From Streptomyces niger (lineage in GTDB: Bacteria > Actinomycetota > Actinomycetes > Streptomycetales > Streptomycetaceae), in NCBI RefSeq assembly GCF_000718305.1, contig NZ_JOFQ01000024.1, positions 1 through 64,000 on the forward strand: a stretch of 64,000 nt of DNA, given 5' to 3'. Numbering within the stretch: the stretch's first letter is position 1; each line of letters opens with the position of its first letter. The position numbers and the translations under genes are program-made. Below are positions 1 through 8,097 of this stretch, piece by piece. Below the pieces are notes generated by a model. The model was given only the letters and a program-made list of their open reading frames with translations, did not search any database and had not been told where the DNA came from.

Positions 1-213
1 CTTCAACGACCGCAGGGTACGGACCATCGCATCGAAGGAGCGCCAGTCGCGGGCCGCCTTGCCCGTACCGCCGTAGACCACCAGCTTGTCCGGGTGCTCG
101 GCCACCTCCGGGTCCAGGTTGTTGTGCAGCATCCGCAGGGCGGCCTCCTGCTGCCAACCGAGAGCGGAGAGATCGGAGCCGCGGGCCGCGCGGACGGGGC
201 GTGCGCCTGTCAT
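1..213 (-). CDS. hutU: Urocanate hydratase, N-terminal part (runs off left edge)
   Basis: Second enzyme of histidine degradation, converting urocanate to imidazolone propionate with a tightly bound NAD+. Only the first 71 codons are in the window. The translation contains [20 protein letters not shown] and [14 protein letters not shown], the conserved start of the urocanase family. The ATG at 213-211 has an AAGGA ribosome site just upstream. It lies 35 bases downstream of the hutH stop on the same strand, so hutH-hutU are probably one transcript. Seen: N-terminal match and start. Inferred: the rest of the protein is intact outside the window. Confidence 0.93.
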   Translation of the reverse strand, partial: MTGARPVRAARGSDLSALGWQQEAALRMLHNNLDPEVAEHPDKLVVYGGTGKAARDWRSFDAMVRTLRSLK

Positions 214-248
214 GGTGTTGTCCTTTCGGAGTGTGGAGTGGCCGGGTG

Positions 249-1787
249 TCAGCGGAGCCGGCCGGCGACCGACTCGGCCGCGCGCAGGGCCTCGCCCGAC
301 GCCACGTACTGCACGGCCGCCTCGATCTCGGGGGCGAGGTAGCGGTCGGTGCCGGGGCCCGGTACGTCGGTGCGGAGGCCCGCGACGACCGCGGCGGTGG
401 CCGGGGCCGGGGTGAGCGGGGCGCGGAGGTCCAGGGCGCGGGCCGCGGTGAGGAGCTCGATCGCGAGGACGCGGGTGAGGCCGTCGACCGCCTTGCGCAG
501 CTTGCGGGCCGCGGCCCAGCCCATGGAGACGTGGTCCTCCTGCATGGCGGAGGACGGGATGGAGTCCACGGAGGCGGGGGCCGCGAGGCGCTTGAGCTCG
601 GAGACGATCGCGGCCTGGGTGTACTGGGCGATCATGTGGCCGGAGTCGACGCCGGGGTCGTCGGCGAGGAACGCGTTGAGGCCGTGGTTGCGCGCCACGT
701 CCAGGAAGCGGTCCGTGCGGCGCTCGGCGATGGAGGCGACGTCGGCGACGGAGATCGCGAGGAAGTCCAGCACGGCGGCGACGGGCGCGCCGTGGAAGTT
801 GCCGTTGGACTCCACCCGGCCGTCGAGGGTGACGACGGGGTTGTCGACCGCGGCCGCGAGTTCGCGGGACGCCACCAGCTCGGCGTGGCCGAGGGTGTCC
901 CGCGCGGTGCCGTGCACCTGGGGCGAGCAGCGCAGCGAGTACGCGTCCTGGACGCGGGTGCACTCCGGGCCGCGGTGGCTGGCGACGATGCCCGAATCGG
1001 CGAGCACGGCGCGCAGGTTGGCGGCGCTGTCGGCCTGGCCCGGGTGCGGGCGCAGCGCCTGGAGGTCGGCGGCGAAGACCGCGTCCGTACCGAGCTGGCC
1101 CTCGACGCTCATGGCGGCGCTGATGTCGGCGGTGGCGAGCAGGCGGCGCAGGTCGTGGGCGGCCAGGACGAGCGTGCCGAGCATGCCGTCGGTGCCGTTG
1201 ATGAGGGCCAGGCCCTCCTTCTCGTGCAGGGTGACCGGCTCGATGCCGGCGGCGGCGAGCGCCTCGCCGGCCGGGCGCAGCACGCCGTCGGCGTCCCGCA
1301 CCTCGCCCTCGCCCATGGCGGCGAGCGCGCAGTGGGCGAGCGGGGCGAGGTCGCCGGAGCAGCCGAGGGAGCCGTACTCGCGGACGACCGGGGTGATGCC
1401 GGCGTTGAGCAGCGCGGCGTACGCCTCGGCGGTCGCGAGGCGGACGCCGGTACGGCCGGTGGCGAGGGTGGACAGGCGCAGCAGCATGAGTGCGCGGATG
1501 ACCTCGCGCTCGACCTCGGGGCCGGAGCCCGCCGCGTGCGAGCGGACCAGGCTGCGCTGGAGCTGGGCGCGGAGTTCGGTGGGAATGTGCCGGGTGGCGA
1601 GGGCGCCGAAGCCGGTGGAGACGCCGTAGTGCGGGGTGACATCGTCGGCCAGGGCCTCGATGACCTTGCGGCTGCGAGTGATCTCCTCCCGGGCGGCGAG
1701 GGAGAGCTCGACAGGGGCGTCGTGGCGGGCGACAGCCACGACATCGTCGGCGGACAGCGCGCCGACGTCGATGACAACAGTTGACAT
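249..1787 (-). CDS. hutH: Histidine ammonia-lyase
   Basis: Cytoplasmic enzyme that deaminates L-histidine to trans-urocanate, the first step of the Hut pathway. At 512 aa it has the usual family length. The internal electrophile (MIO) precursor is Cys143-Ser144-Gly145 within [14 protein letters not shown], where most bacterial enzymes have Ala-Ser-Gly. Ser144 matches the number I recall for the characterised S. griseus enzyme. Tyr54 in [10 protein letters not shown] is the conserved active-site loop tyrosine. ATG at 1787 is preceded only by a weak GAGG. A perfect inverted repeat 54 bases upstream (1841-1860) is the likely site of control by the divergent IclR-type gene. Confidence 0.96.
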   Translation of the reverse strand: MSTVVIDVGALSADDVVAVARHDAPVELSLAAREEITRSRKVIEALADDVTPHYGVSTGFGALATRHIPTELRAQLQRSLVRSHAAGSGPEVEREVIRALMLLRLSTLATGRTGVRLATAEAYAALLNAGITPVVREYGSLGCSGDLAPLAHCALAAMGEGEVRDADGVLRPAGEALAAAGIEPVTLHEKEGLALINGTDGMLGTLVLAAHDLRRLLATADISAAMSVEGQLGTDAVFAADLQALRPHPGQADSAANLRAVLADSGIVASHRGPECTRVQDAYSLRCSPQVHGTARDTLGHAELVASRELAAAVDNPVVTLDGRVESNGNFHGAPVAAVLDFLAISVADVASIAERRTDRFLDVARNHGLNAFLADDPGVDSGHMIAQYTQAAIVSELKRLAAPASVDSIPSSAMQEDHVSMGWAAARKLRKAVDGLTRVLAIELLTAARALDLRAPLTPAPATAAVVAGLRTDVPGPGTDRYLAPEIEAAVQYVASGEALRAAESVAGRLR

Positions 1788-1840
1788 GCCTCAATGAAGC
1801 ACCAGGTCAGAGCAGCTGTTCCATGCCTGCCGCCCGCTTT

Positions 1841-1860
1841 GTGTCTGGTATCCCAGACAC
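1841..1860. promoter_or_regulatory. Perfect inverted repeat, probable IclR-type operator
   Basis: Arms GTGTCTGG and CCAGACAC are separated by TATC, giving a 20-bp site. It sits between divergent hutH (54 bases upstream of its start) and the IclR-family gene (147 bases upstream). Size and dyad symmetry suit a dimeric wHTH repressor. The palindrome is seen; ownership by the IclR protein is inferred. Confidence 0.65.
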
Positions 1861-2006
1861 TTGCCGCAGCGCGCTCGCGTCCCTCCCGGGAGCGCCCCGT
1901 CAGGGGCGCGGGGAACTGCGCGAGCAACCACGACGGCGCGGCACGGCGCCACGGACGCAAGCCCCCACGGCGGGAGCCCCCGTTCCTCCGCGGCTACTCT
2001 CGCCGC

Positions 2007-2777
2007 ATGGCCATCGTTCCCGCAGCCGCCCAGGTCCTGGCGATCCTCCGGTACCTCGCCGGCCAGCTCGGACCGGTACCCGCGGCTGCGATCAGCCGGG
2101 ACGTCGGCCTGCCCCGCTCGACGACGTACCACCTCCTCGACACGCTCGCGCAGGACGGCTTCGTGGTGCACCTGCCGGACGAGCGCCGGTACGGGCTCGG
2201 CGTCAGCGCCTTCGAACTCGCCTCCGGGTACAGCCGTCAGGCGCCCTTCCAGCGGCTGGCCCGGGCGCCGCTCACCGCGCTGGTCGACCGCACCGGACAC
2301 AGCGCGCACCTCGCCGTGCTGCACGGCCGCGAGGTCATCTATGTCATCGAGGAGCGGGCGCCGGGCCGGGCGCCGCTGGTCACCGAGGTGGGCGTGCGGC
2401 TGCCCGCGCACCTGACGGCCAGCGGGCGGGCCATGCTCGCGCGGCTGCCGCACGCCCAGGTGCGGGCGCTCTTCCCCGACCCGTCCGCGTTCGTCGTCCG
2501 CCACGGGCACGGGCCCGGCTCCCTCTCGGCCCTGCGCCACCTGCTGGTGGAGGTGCGGCGGCGCGGCATCGCCACGGAGGAGGGCGAGGTCACGCCGGGG
2601 TTCTCCTCGGTCGCCGCGCCGGTGCTCGACCACAGCGCGCACCCCGTCGCGGGGGTGGCCGTGACCTACCCGGCCGTGGAGGTCACGGCGGAACGGCAGA
2701 CGGCCATCGCCGAGCAGGTCGCCCGTACCGCGCGCGACCTCACGCTGCGGATCGGCGGGACGCTGCCGGTACCGTAG
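2007..2777 (+). CDS. IclR-family transcriptional regulator, probable hut regulator
   Basis: A 256-aa IclR protein. Residues 1-60 form a winged HTH with recognition helix LPRSTTYHLLDTL, and residues 70-250 form the IclR effector-binding domain (HSAHLAVLHGREVIYVIEE; TASGRAMLARL). I chose ATG 2007 because the domain starts immediately there; the longer reading from 1794 adds low-complexity residues and crosses the operator. The gene is divergent from hutH, so histidine or urocanate control of hut is the simplest role. This is an inference from position: I see no ligand residues that settle it. Confidence 0.88.
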   Translation: MAIVPAAAQVLAILRYLAGQLGPVPAAAISRDVGLPRSTTYHLLDTLAQDGFVVHLPDERRYGLGVSAFELASGYSRQAPFQRLARAPLTALVDRTGHSAHLAVLHGREVIYVIEERAPGRAPLVTEVGVRLPAHLTASGRAMLARLPHAQVRALFPDPSAFVVRHGHGPGSLSALRHLLVEVRRRGIATEEGEVTPGFSSVAAPVLDHSAHPVAGVAVTYPAVEVTAERQTAIAEQVARTARDLTLRIGGTLPVP

Positions 2778-2778
2778 G

Positions 2779-2820
2779 ACCCGCTACTTACGGGTGCATC
2801 CGCCGCGTCTCACGGATGCA
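2779..2820. terminator. Two hairpins between convergent genes
   Basis: ACCCG-(7)-CGGGT at 2779-2795 and TGCATCCG-(10)-CGGATGCA at 2795-2820. They lie between the IclR stop and the DUF2000 gene, overlapping the last codons of the latter. No T-run is present, as is common in actinomycetes. Probably a bidirectional terminator. Confidence 0.5.
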
Positions 2821-3274
2821 TCCGCGCACCCTTGACGATCTTGTCGACGGCGTTCTTCGGCCCGTACACGGCCAGGCCCACCAGATCGAGCTGATCCCGG
2901 CCGACGGCCCGTACGGCGGCCCGGTTGTCCCGGTCGTTACCGGTCGCGAAGAGGTCCGAGGTGAACACCGAGAGGGCGACGCCGCGGCTCAGCGCACGGC
3001 CGTGCGCGGCGGTCAGCGTCTCCTTCGTCCCCTCGAAGACCAGCACGGGCTGGCGGAACATCCGCAGGTAGTCATTGCCGTCCGCGTCCGCGTACGGCTC
3101 CCCGATCACGTCGGGGATCTCCGTACCGATACCGCTGACGAGGAAGGCCGTCACGTTCAGCCGCTGCCAGGTCTCCAGGTCCTCGCGGAGCAGGACGGCG
3201 AGCTTGGTGTCGAAGCGGACGGGTGCGGACGGGTCCGCGGAGGTGGCAGTCAGGTCGGTGTTCGGAGTTTCCAT
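2810..3274 (-). CDS. DUF2000 family protein
   Basis: A 154-aa soluble protein of the DUF2000 family (core FDTKLAVLLREDLETWQRLN and LVFEGTKETLTAAHGRA, ending LVGLAVYGPKNAVDKIV). The family has a peptidyl-tRNA-hydrolase-like fold by published structure, but its function is unknown. I start at ATG 3274 (METPNTDL), since the longer reading to 3346 would run into the divergent AraC gene. Only 50 bases separate the two starts, so the promoters overlap. AraC/DUF2000 pairing suggests the regulator controls this gene. Confidence 0.8.
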   Translation of the reverse strand: METPNTDLTATSADPSAPVRFDTKLAVLLREDLETWQRLNVTAFLVSGIGTEIPDVIGEPYADADGNDYLRMFRQPVLVFEGTKETLTAAHGRALSRGVALSVFTSDLFATGNDRDNRAAVRAVGRDQLDLVGLAVYGPKNAVDKIVKGARMHP

Positions 3275-3324
3275 ATCGTGGATTGTTCCGTCCCGCTCCG
3301 GGCCCGGTCTTGTACGTTCTTTGC

Positions 3325-4179
3325 ATGGTCCGCCGTCCGCAGCCACAGGTCAGGGCCTGGCGCCCGGCGGTGACCGGGATCGCCGAGGTCTACCACGCAC
3401 ACCTGACCGGCCACGCCTACCCGCTGCACACGCACGACGCGTGGACGCTGCTCATCGTGGACGACGGCGTGGTCCGGTACGACCTGGACCGGCACGAGCA
3501 CGGCGCCCTGCGGTCCGGGGTCACGCTGCTGCCCCCGCACGTACCGCACAACGGTTCGCCCGCAACGCCGGACGGCTTCCGCAAACGCGTGCTCTACCTC
3601 GAACCGGAGGCGGCGGGCCTGGGCGAGGAGCACATCGGGCTCGCGGTCGACGCGCCCGTACTGGCGGACGCCGCGCTGCGCGACCGGATCCACCGGCTGC
3701 ACGACAGCCTCGTCCTGTCCGGCGAGGAGCTGGAGGCCGAGAGCCGGCTCGCGTTCATCGCCGAACGGCTGCGCGGGCACCTGGAGCGGCGCGGCGGGCC
3801 CGCCGCGGCACCGGTCGACGCTCCGGACCTCGCGCGGCAGCTGCGGGACCTGCTCGACGCGCGTACCTCGGAGGGGCTGTCCCTCGACGAGGCGGCCGGC
3901 CTGCTGCACGCCCATCCGGCGCACCTCGTACGGGCGTTCAGCCGCGCGTTCGCGATCAGTCCGCACCGGTACCTCACCGCGCGCCGTGTCGACCTCGCCC
4001 GGCGGCTGCTGGTGGACGGCATGGCGCCGCGGGACGCCGCTGCCGCCGCCGGCTTCCACGACCAGTCGCACCTGACCCGGCACTTCACGCGCATCCTCGG
4101 CGTACCGCCGGGGCGCTTCACGGGCCGCCGCCCGGCGCCCGTCACAGACCGGTGCCCGGCTCCAGCGCCGTCACGGTGA
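3325..4179 (+). CDS. AraC-family transcriptional regulator
   Basis: 284 aa. The N-terminal cupin-like sensor (residues ~1-150: TGHAYPLHTHDAWTLL, LPPHVPHNG) is followed by an AraC double HTH in the last ~100 residues (LSLDEAAGLLHAHPAHLVRA; DAAAAAGFHDQSHLTRHFTR). The ATG at 3325 lacks a clear Shine-Dalgarno, so the message may be leaderless. Its 3' end overlaps the convergent lipoprotein gene by 38 bases. The effector is unknown. The divergent DUF2000 gene is the obvious target. Confidence 0.88.
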   Translation: MVRRPQPQVRAWRPAVTGIAEVYHAHLTGHAYPLHTHDAWTLLIVDDGVVRYDLDRHEHGALRSGVTLLPPHVPHNGSPATPDGFRKRVLYLEPEAAGLGEEHIGLAVDAPVLADAALRDRIHRLHDSLVLSGEELEAESRLAFIAERLRGHLERRGGPAAAPVDAPDLARQLRDLLDARTSEGLSLDEAAGLLHAHPAHLVRAFSRAFAISPHRYLTARRVDLARRLLVDGMAPRDAAAAAGFHDQSHLTRHFTRILGVPPGRFTGRRPAPVTDRCPAPAPSR

Positions 4180-4897
4180 ACTCGCCGCCGCAGACCCGCA
4201 GGTCGGAGGTGCGCAGGGTCATCGACTCCGTGGAGCCGGGCGGGTAGGTCTGGAGGAGGTACGGGCTCTTCCAGCACGGGGTGTCCTTCAGGCCGTCCTG
4301 GATGGTGTGCAGCACGGCGTACGCGCTGCCGCCCGGCTTCAGGGTGACGGCCCTGCCCGCGGCGCCCTCACGGGTGGCGGGCTTCCCGATCATCTGGCCG
4401 TCGCGCTGGATCAGCGAGACGCCGGGGTAGCCGCGGAGCGTGCAGGTGGACCTGGACTTGTTGGTGAACACCAGCGGCCTGTAAATGTTGCCCGCACCCA
4501 CGTCGGCACGGCCCAGGCGCAGGCCCATCTCGCCGGCGGTACAGCGGTCGGACGAGCGGTCGGCGGACGCGGAGGCGGCGGTACGCGCGGAGGCCGTACG
4601 GGCGACGGTCGCCCCGCCCTTGCCGGTGGAGGGCTGCGTGACGTCCTGCGTGGCGTGCTGCCCGCCGCCACCGGTGTCGGTGGTGGAGCCGCCGGTGCCA
4701 CCTGCGCTGTCGCTGCCGCCCGTGGTGGCGGGGGCCGAGGACGACGACGCGGCGTCGGACGGCGCCCCGGCGGCACCGGCGTCACCCGACCCGGCGCCGG
4801 TGCCCTGGCAGGCGGTGAGCGCGACGGCCGCCGCAGCGGCGATCAGCGTGGCGGTGGCGGCCTTGCGGCCACGGCGGAGACCGGCGTGCTGCGACAT
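4142..4897 (-). CDS. DUF4232 lipoprotein
   Basis: 251 aa. A signal peptide with lipobox LTAC (Cys30) predicts an exported, lipid-anchored protein. Residues ~35-110 are a Gly/Ser/Thr/Ala-rich linker, and residues ~115-250 form a DUF4232 domain (RCTAGEMGLRLGRADVGAGN, FTNKSRSTCTLRGYPGVSLI, VTLKPGGSAYAVL). DUF4232 proteins are common in actinomycete secretomes and have no assigned activity. A second, diverged DUF4232 lipoprotein lies at 14676-15629. Cysteines in the domain probably form a disulfide (inferred). Confidence 0.85.
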   Translation of the reverse strand: MSQHAGLRRGRKAATATLIAAAAAVALTACQGTGAGSGDAGAAGAPSDAASSSSAPATTGGSDSAGGTGGSTTDTGGGGQHATQDVTQPSTGKGGATVARTASARTAASASADRSSDRCTAGEMGLRLGRADVGAGNIYRPLVFTNKSRSTCTLRGYPGVSLIQRDGQMIGKPATREGAAGRAVTLKPGGSAYAVLHTIQDGLKDTPCWKSPYLLQTYPPGSTESMTLRTSDLRVCGGEFTVTALEPGTGL

Positions 4898-4988
4898 GGA
4901 AATCCCCTCATCGAGTCGGCGGATGCGAGGTTTTGGCCCCGCACCCTTTCACCATGCCGGGTGCCACTGATGCCCCACTAACAAGCCA

Positions 4989-5180
4989 CTAACGCGCCAC
5001 GAACCGCACGAACTCGGCCCAGGGGCCCCTCCGGACGGTGACCGTCGGGCGCGCGGTGTCCTTCGAGTCGCGAACGCGGACGACGGCCGCGCCGAGAGCC
5101 ACCTCGACACAGTTGTCGCCCTCGGTGCCACTGTGACTGGACTTGAACCAGGTGCGTGCGTCCACCTCGTCGTCACTCAT
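4989..5180 (-). CDS. DUF397 protein (distal)
   Basis: 63 aa, a complete DUF397 domain: WFKSSHSGTEGDNCVEVA, VRVRDSKDTARPTVTV, WAEFVRFV. Last gene of a three-gene operon with ATGA overlap (5177-5180) to the upstream DUF397 gene. In Streptomyces, small DUF397 proteins act with XRE/DUF5753 regulators encoded next to them (the AbaA/WhiJ-type sets), probably as an antagonist or partner. Assignment to that family comes from sequence; the specific role here is inferred. Confidence 0.88.
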   Translation of the reverse strand: MSDDEVDARTWFKSSHSGTEGDNCVEVALGAAVVRVRDSKDTARPTVTVRRGPWAEFVRFVAR

Positions 5181-5362
5181 CCGCGTGCCACGTGCCGTAC
5201 GAAAGCAGCCCAGCCGCCCCGCTCCACCCGCATGGCGGGGCGCGTGGTGTCCTTCGAATCCCTGACATGAACGGCCCGCGGAGTGACGGCGACCTCGACG
5301 CAGTTGTCGCCCTGGGCGCTGCTGTGGCTCGACTTGTACCAGGCGAGTTCGGTCGTGCTCAT
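5177..5362 (-). CDS. DUF397 protein (proximal)
   Basis: 61 aa: AWYKSSHSSAQGDNCVEVAV, VHVRDSKDTTRPAMRV, WAAFVRHVA. About 60% alike to the next DUF397 protein, so the pair probably arose by tandem duplication. It overlaps both neighbours by 4 bases, so translation of the three genes is coupled. Two tandem DUF397 partners for one XRE regulator is less usual than a single one. Confidence 0.88.
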   Translation of the reverse strand: MSTTELAWYKSSHSSAQGDNCVEVAVTPRAVHVRDSKDTTRPAMRVERGGWAAFVRHVARG

Positions 5363-6231
5363 AGCGCTCCTCGTATCCGCTCCAGCAGTCCCGCGGAGTC
5401 CTTCGGGGACAGAGCCTGCGAGCGCAGTCTCCCATAGCGCATCTCGATCCGGCTGACCTCTTTCGGGTCGGCGATCAAGCGACCGCTCTCCTGGCCTTCG
5501 GAGTACGCGCGCCAGCGTCCGTCCGCCGTCTGCAGCAGGCATACGGGCCCGGCCAGACAGGCGTGGTGCTCGCTTTCCGCCGGCATGATCTGCACCGTGA
5601 TGTTCCGCAGCGTCCCCAACTCAAGGAGGCGATCGAGCTGTTCACGGCTGACTTCGACCCCGCCGAGGCGACGCAGCAGCACTGCTTCCTCGATGACGAA
5701 GTCGAACGTGGCGTTGGGCCTCTCCACGAGAATCCGCTGCCGTTCCAACCGTGCGGCAACCGTCGACTCCAACTCGGTGTCGGCCAGCGGCGGTACGTCG
5801 TTGTCGCACAACGCCCGCACGTACCCCTCCGACTGCAACAACCCCGGCACCAGCCGGCATTCGTACGTGCAGAGGCTCACGGCCACCCGTTCCAGGCGGG
5901 CCCAGCGGCGGAACCAGACGGCGAGGCCGGGCTCGCCGCGGGAGAGGAAGCGCGCCGCCCGGCGCAGCGCACCCGTGTTGCCCAGTACGTCCTCCGCCCG
6001 TTCGACGAACGACTCGTCCGGCATCCGGCGGCCCAGCTCCACCGACTCCACGGTGTGCCGGGAGAACCGGACCCGGGCACCGAACTCGGCCCGGGTGAGC
6101 CCCGCGTGCTCACGCAGGGCCTGGACGACGGCCCCGAAGGTCCGCAGGCTGTCCGACGGATCGGGCTCCCGCTCCTCCCGCCCCTCCCGTTCCCCGTCGC
6201 ACGTGGCCACGTCGACATCACCGGTCGTCAC
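5359..6231 (-). CDS. XRE-family regulator with DUF5753 domain
   Basis: 290 aa. HTH_XRE at residues ~30-85 (VVQALREHAGLTRAEFGARV, FSRHTVESVELGRRMP). Residues ~100-285 form the DUF5753 domain (YECRLVPGLLQSEGYVRAL, AARLERQRILVE, GTLRNITVQIMP). GTG 6231 is preceded by a good GGAGGT with 8-base spacing. First gene of an operon with two DUF397 proteins. This gene class includes developmental and antibiotic regulators (WhiJ-like); many paralogues occur per genome, so the target cannot be named. Confidence 0.9.
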   Translation of the reverse strand: MTTGDVDVATCDGEREGREEREPDPSDSLRTFGAVVQALREHAGLTRAEFGARVRFSRHTVESVELGRRMPDESFVERAEDVLGNTGALRRAARFLSRGEPGLAVWFRRWARLERVAVSLCTYECRLVPGLLQSEGYVRALCDNDVPPLADTELESTVAARLERQRILVERPNATFDFVIEEAVLLRRLGGVEVSREQLDRLLELGTLRNITVQIMPAESEHHACLAGPVCLLQTADGRWRAYSEGQESGRLIADPKEVSRIEMRYGRLRSQALSPKDSAGLLERIRGAL

Positions 6232-6319
6232 GGACGACCACCTCCAGGTGCCTGCACGATCTCCGCGAGCTCAACTCACCCAGAGTGACGGAACCGATCA
6301 CCCACCGTCCACGAAACGC

Positions 6320-6346
6320 GTCCGTACGCTGTCGCCGCGTACGGAC
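6320..6346 (-). terminator. Hairpin downstream of the permease gene
   Basis: Perfect 10-bp arms GTCCGTACGC / GCGTACGGAC with a 7-base loop, 53-80 bases past the permease stop. No T-run. Near it, ATCCAGCGTCAG and AACCAGCGTCAG form a short direct repeat (6371-6402). Confidence 0.6.
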
Positions 6347-6398
6347 CACTCCGCGCGTGACCGGTCGTATCCAGCGTCAGCGCCGATCGTAACCAGCG

Positions 6399-7904
6399 TC
6401 AGTCCGCGACCTCGCGTCGGTCGTCCCCGGCCTCGTGCCGGTCGCCTGTGGCCTCGTGTCGGCCGTTCGCGACCTTGCCGCGTACCAGGAACCAGCCGCC
6501 GACCAGAGCGGCGACGATGAGGGGTACGCAGGCCACCGACCAGGCGGCGTCCCCGCCGTCCACGCACATCAGGACCACGACGGCGGCCAGGAAGGCGAGC
6601 GTCAGCCAGGACGTGAAGGGGGCGCCGGGGAGCCGGAAGGCGGGGCGTTCGACCTCGCCGCGTGCGGCCCGGCGGCGCAGCACCATCTGGCAGATCATGA
6701 TCATCACCCAGGTGCCGATCATCGTGATCGCCGAGAAGTTCAGCACGATGGCGAAGGCGCGCTCGGGCACGACGTAGTTGAGGACGATGCCGAGGATGTA
6801 GCAGGAGGCGGTGAGGAGGATGCCGCCGTACGGGACGCCGCGCTTGTTCATCAGCGTGGTGAACTTCGGCGCCGAGCCGGCCAGGCCCATCGACCGCAGC
6901 ACGCGGCCCGTGGAGTACAGGCCCGAGTTGCAGCTGGAAAGGGCCGCCGTGAGGATCACGAAGTTCATGACCCCGCTGACGCCGGGCACCCCCAGCTTGC
7001 CGAGCAGTGTGACGAACGGCGACTCCCCCGCCTTGTACGCGCTCCAGGGCAGCAGCAGTACGAGGAGCAGCACGGTGCCGACGTAGAAGACGACGATGCG
7101 CCAGGAGACGGAGTTGATGGCGCGCGGGATGACCTTGCGGGGGTTCTCGGTCTCGCCGGCCGCGATGCCGACCATCTCGATCGCCGCGTACGCGAAGACC
7201 ACGCCCTGGATGAGGACGACGGAGGCGAGCAGGCCGTTGGGCATCATGCCGCCGTGGTCGGCGATGAGCTGCGGCCCTGTGCTGTGGCCGTCGACGGGGT
7301 GGCGGCTGGCCAGCAGCCAGCAGCCGATGGCGAGGAACGCGATGATCGCGGCGACCTTGATGATCGCGAACCAGAACTCGAACTCGCCGAACCAACGCAC
7401 CGAGATGAGGTTGGCGGTGAGCACCACGAGCAGCGCGACCAGCGCGAGCATCCACTGCGGGATGTCGCGGAAGGCCGCCCAGTAGTGCAGGTACATGGCG
7501 ACCGCGGTGATCTCCGCGATGCCGCTGCACACCCAGTGCAGGAAGTAGACCCAGCCCGCCGTATAGGCCGCCTTCTCGCCGAGGAACTCGCGCGAGTAGG
7601 AGACGAACGAGCCGGAGGTCGGGCGGTGCATCACGAGTTCGCCCATGGCGCGGGCGATGAAGAAGGCGAACAGGCCCGTGACGGCGAAGACCACGACCAG
7701 GATCGGGCCCGCGGCGTGCAGCCGCTCACCGGCGCCCAGGAAGAGGCCGGTGCCGATGGCGCCGCCGACCGCGATCATCTGGACCTGGCGATTGCGCAGG
7801 CCCGCGGCGTAACCACCCTCGCGGACCGGCGCGCCGCCCGAGGCGGCGGTCCCGGCGGAGGACGTGGGCGGTGCCGCCTGCTCGGCTTCTGCTGTGTGCT
7901 CCAT
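6399..7904 (-). CDS. ansP: APC-family amino-acid permease, AnsP-like
   Basis: 501 aa, a 12-TM amino acid-polyamine-cation permease. The first helix carries VQMIAVGGAIGTGLFLGAGE, the substrate-binding loop signature of the AAT subfamily, and the stretch GSFVSYSREFLGEKAAYTAG plus WVYFLHWVCSGIAEITAVAM is closest to L-asparagine permeases (AnsP) as I recall them. The C-terminal tail is a degenerate repeat (GRHEATGDRHEAGDDRRE). The start has GGAGAA upstream. It lies downstream of the PLP decarboxylase on the same strand, but a 193-base gap suggests its own promoter. Substrate is uncertain among Asn, GABA and other neutral amino acids. Confidence 0.82.
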   Translation of the reverse strand: MEHTAEAEQAAPPTSSAGTAASGGAPVREGGYAAGLRNRQVQMIAVGGAIGTGLFLGAGERLHAAGPILVVVFAVTGLFAFFIARAMGELVMHRPTSGSFVSYSREFLGEKAAYTAGWVYFLHWVCSGIAEITAVAMYLHYWAAFRDIPQWMLALVALLVVLTANLISVRWFGEFEFWFAIIKVAAIIAFLAIGCWLLASRHPVDGHSTGPQLIADHGGMMPNGLLASVVLIQGVVFAYAAIEMVGIAAGETENPRKVIPRAINSVSWRIVVFYVGTVLLLVLLLPWSAYKAGESPFVTLLGKLGVPGVSGVMNFVILTAALSSCNSGLYSTGRVLRSMGLAGSAPKFTTLMNKRGVPYGGILLTASCYILGIVLNYVVPERAFAIVLNFSAITMIGTWVMIMICQMVLRRRAARGEVERPAFRLPGAPFTSWLTLAFLAAVVVLMCVDGGDAAWSVACVPLIVAALVGGWFLVRGKVANGRHEATGDRHEAGDDRREVAD

Positions 7905-8027
7905 GGTTCTCCGTGCATAGCGGTACGCCGCACACCGCCCGTTCCTGGGCGTGCGCGGGCACGCGCATACGGCGCGGCGTACCTGTGGAAGTGGACCGGC
8001 ACCGGGAAACGGGGCCGGGACGTCGAT

Positions 8028-8046
8028 AGGGTGACGTAGCCACCCT
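8028..8046. promoter_or_regulatory. Inverted repeat upstream of the permease
   Basis: AGGGTG-(7)-CACCCT, about 125 bases upstream of the permease start and 52 bases past the decarboxylase stop. It could be an operator for the permease or a weak stem after the decarboxylase. Beyond this and a small ACCA/TGGT stem, the 7905-8097 spacer shows nothing clear. Confidence 0.3.
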
Positions 8047-8097
8047 AAACGGTTTGTTCAGGCAACCATTAACTGGTGGGTAGCTTCCGCTCCACCG

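Noticed and set aside
201..1784. Long open frame on the plus strand opposite hutH (527 aa)
   Set aside because: Antisense shadow of hutH produced by GC-biased codons: Gly/Arg/Val-rich low complexity, no ribosome site, no family.
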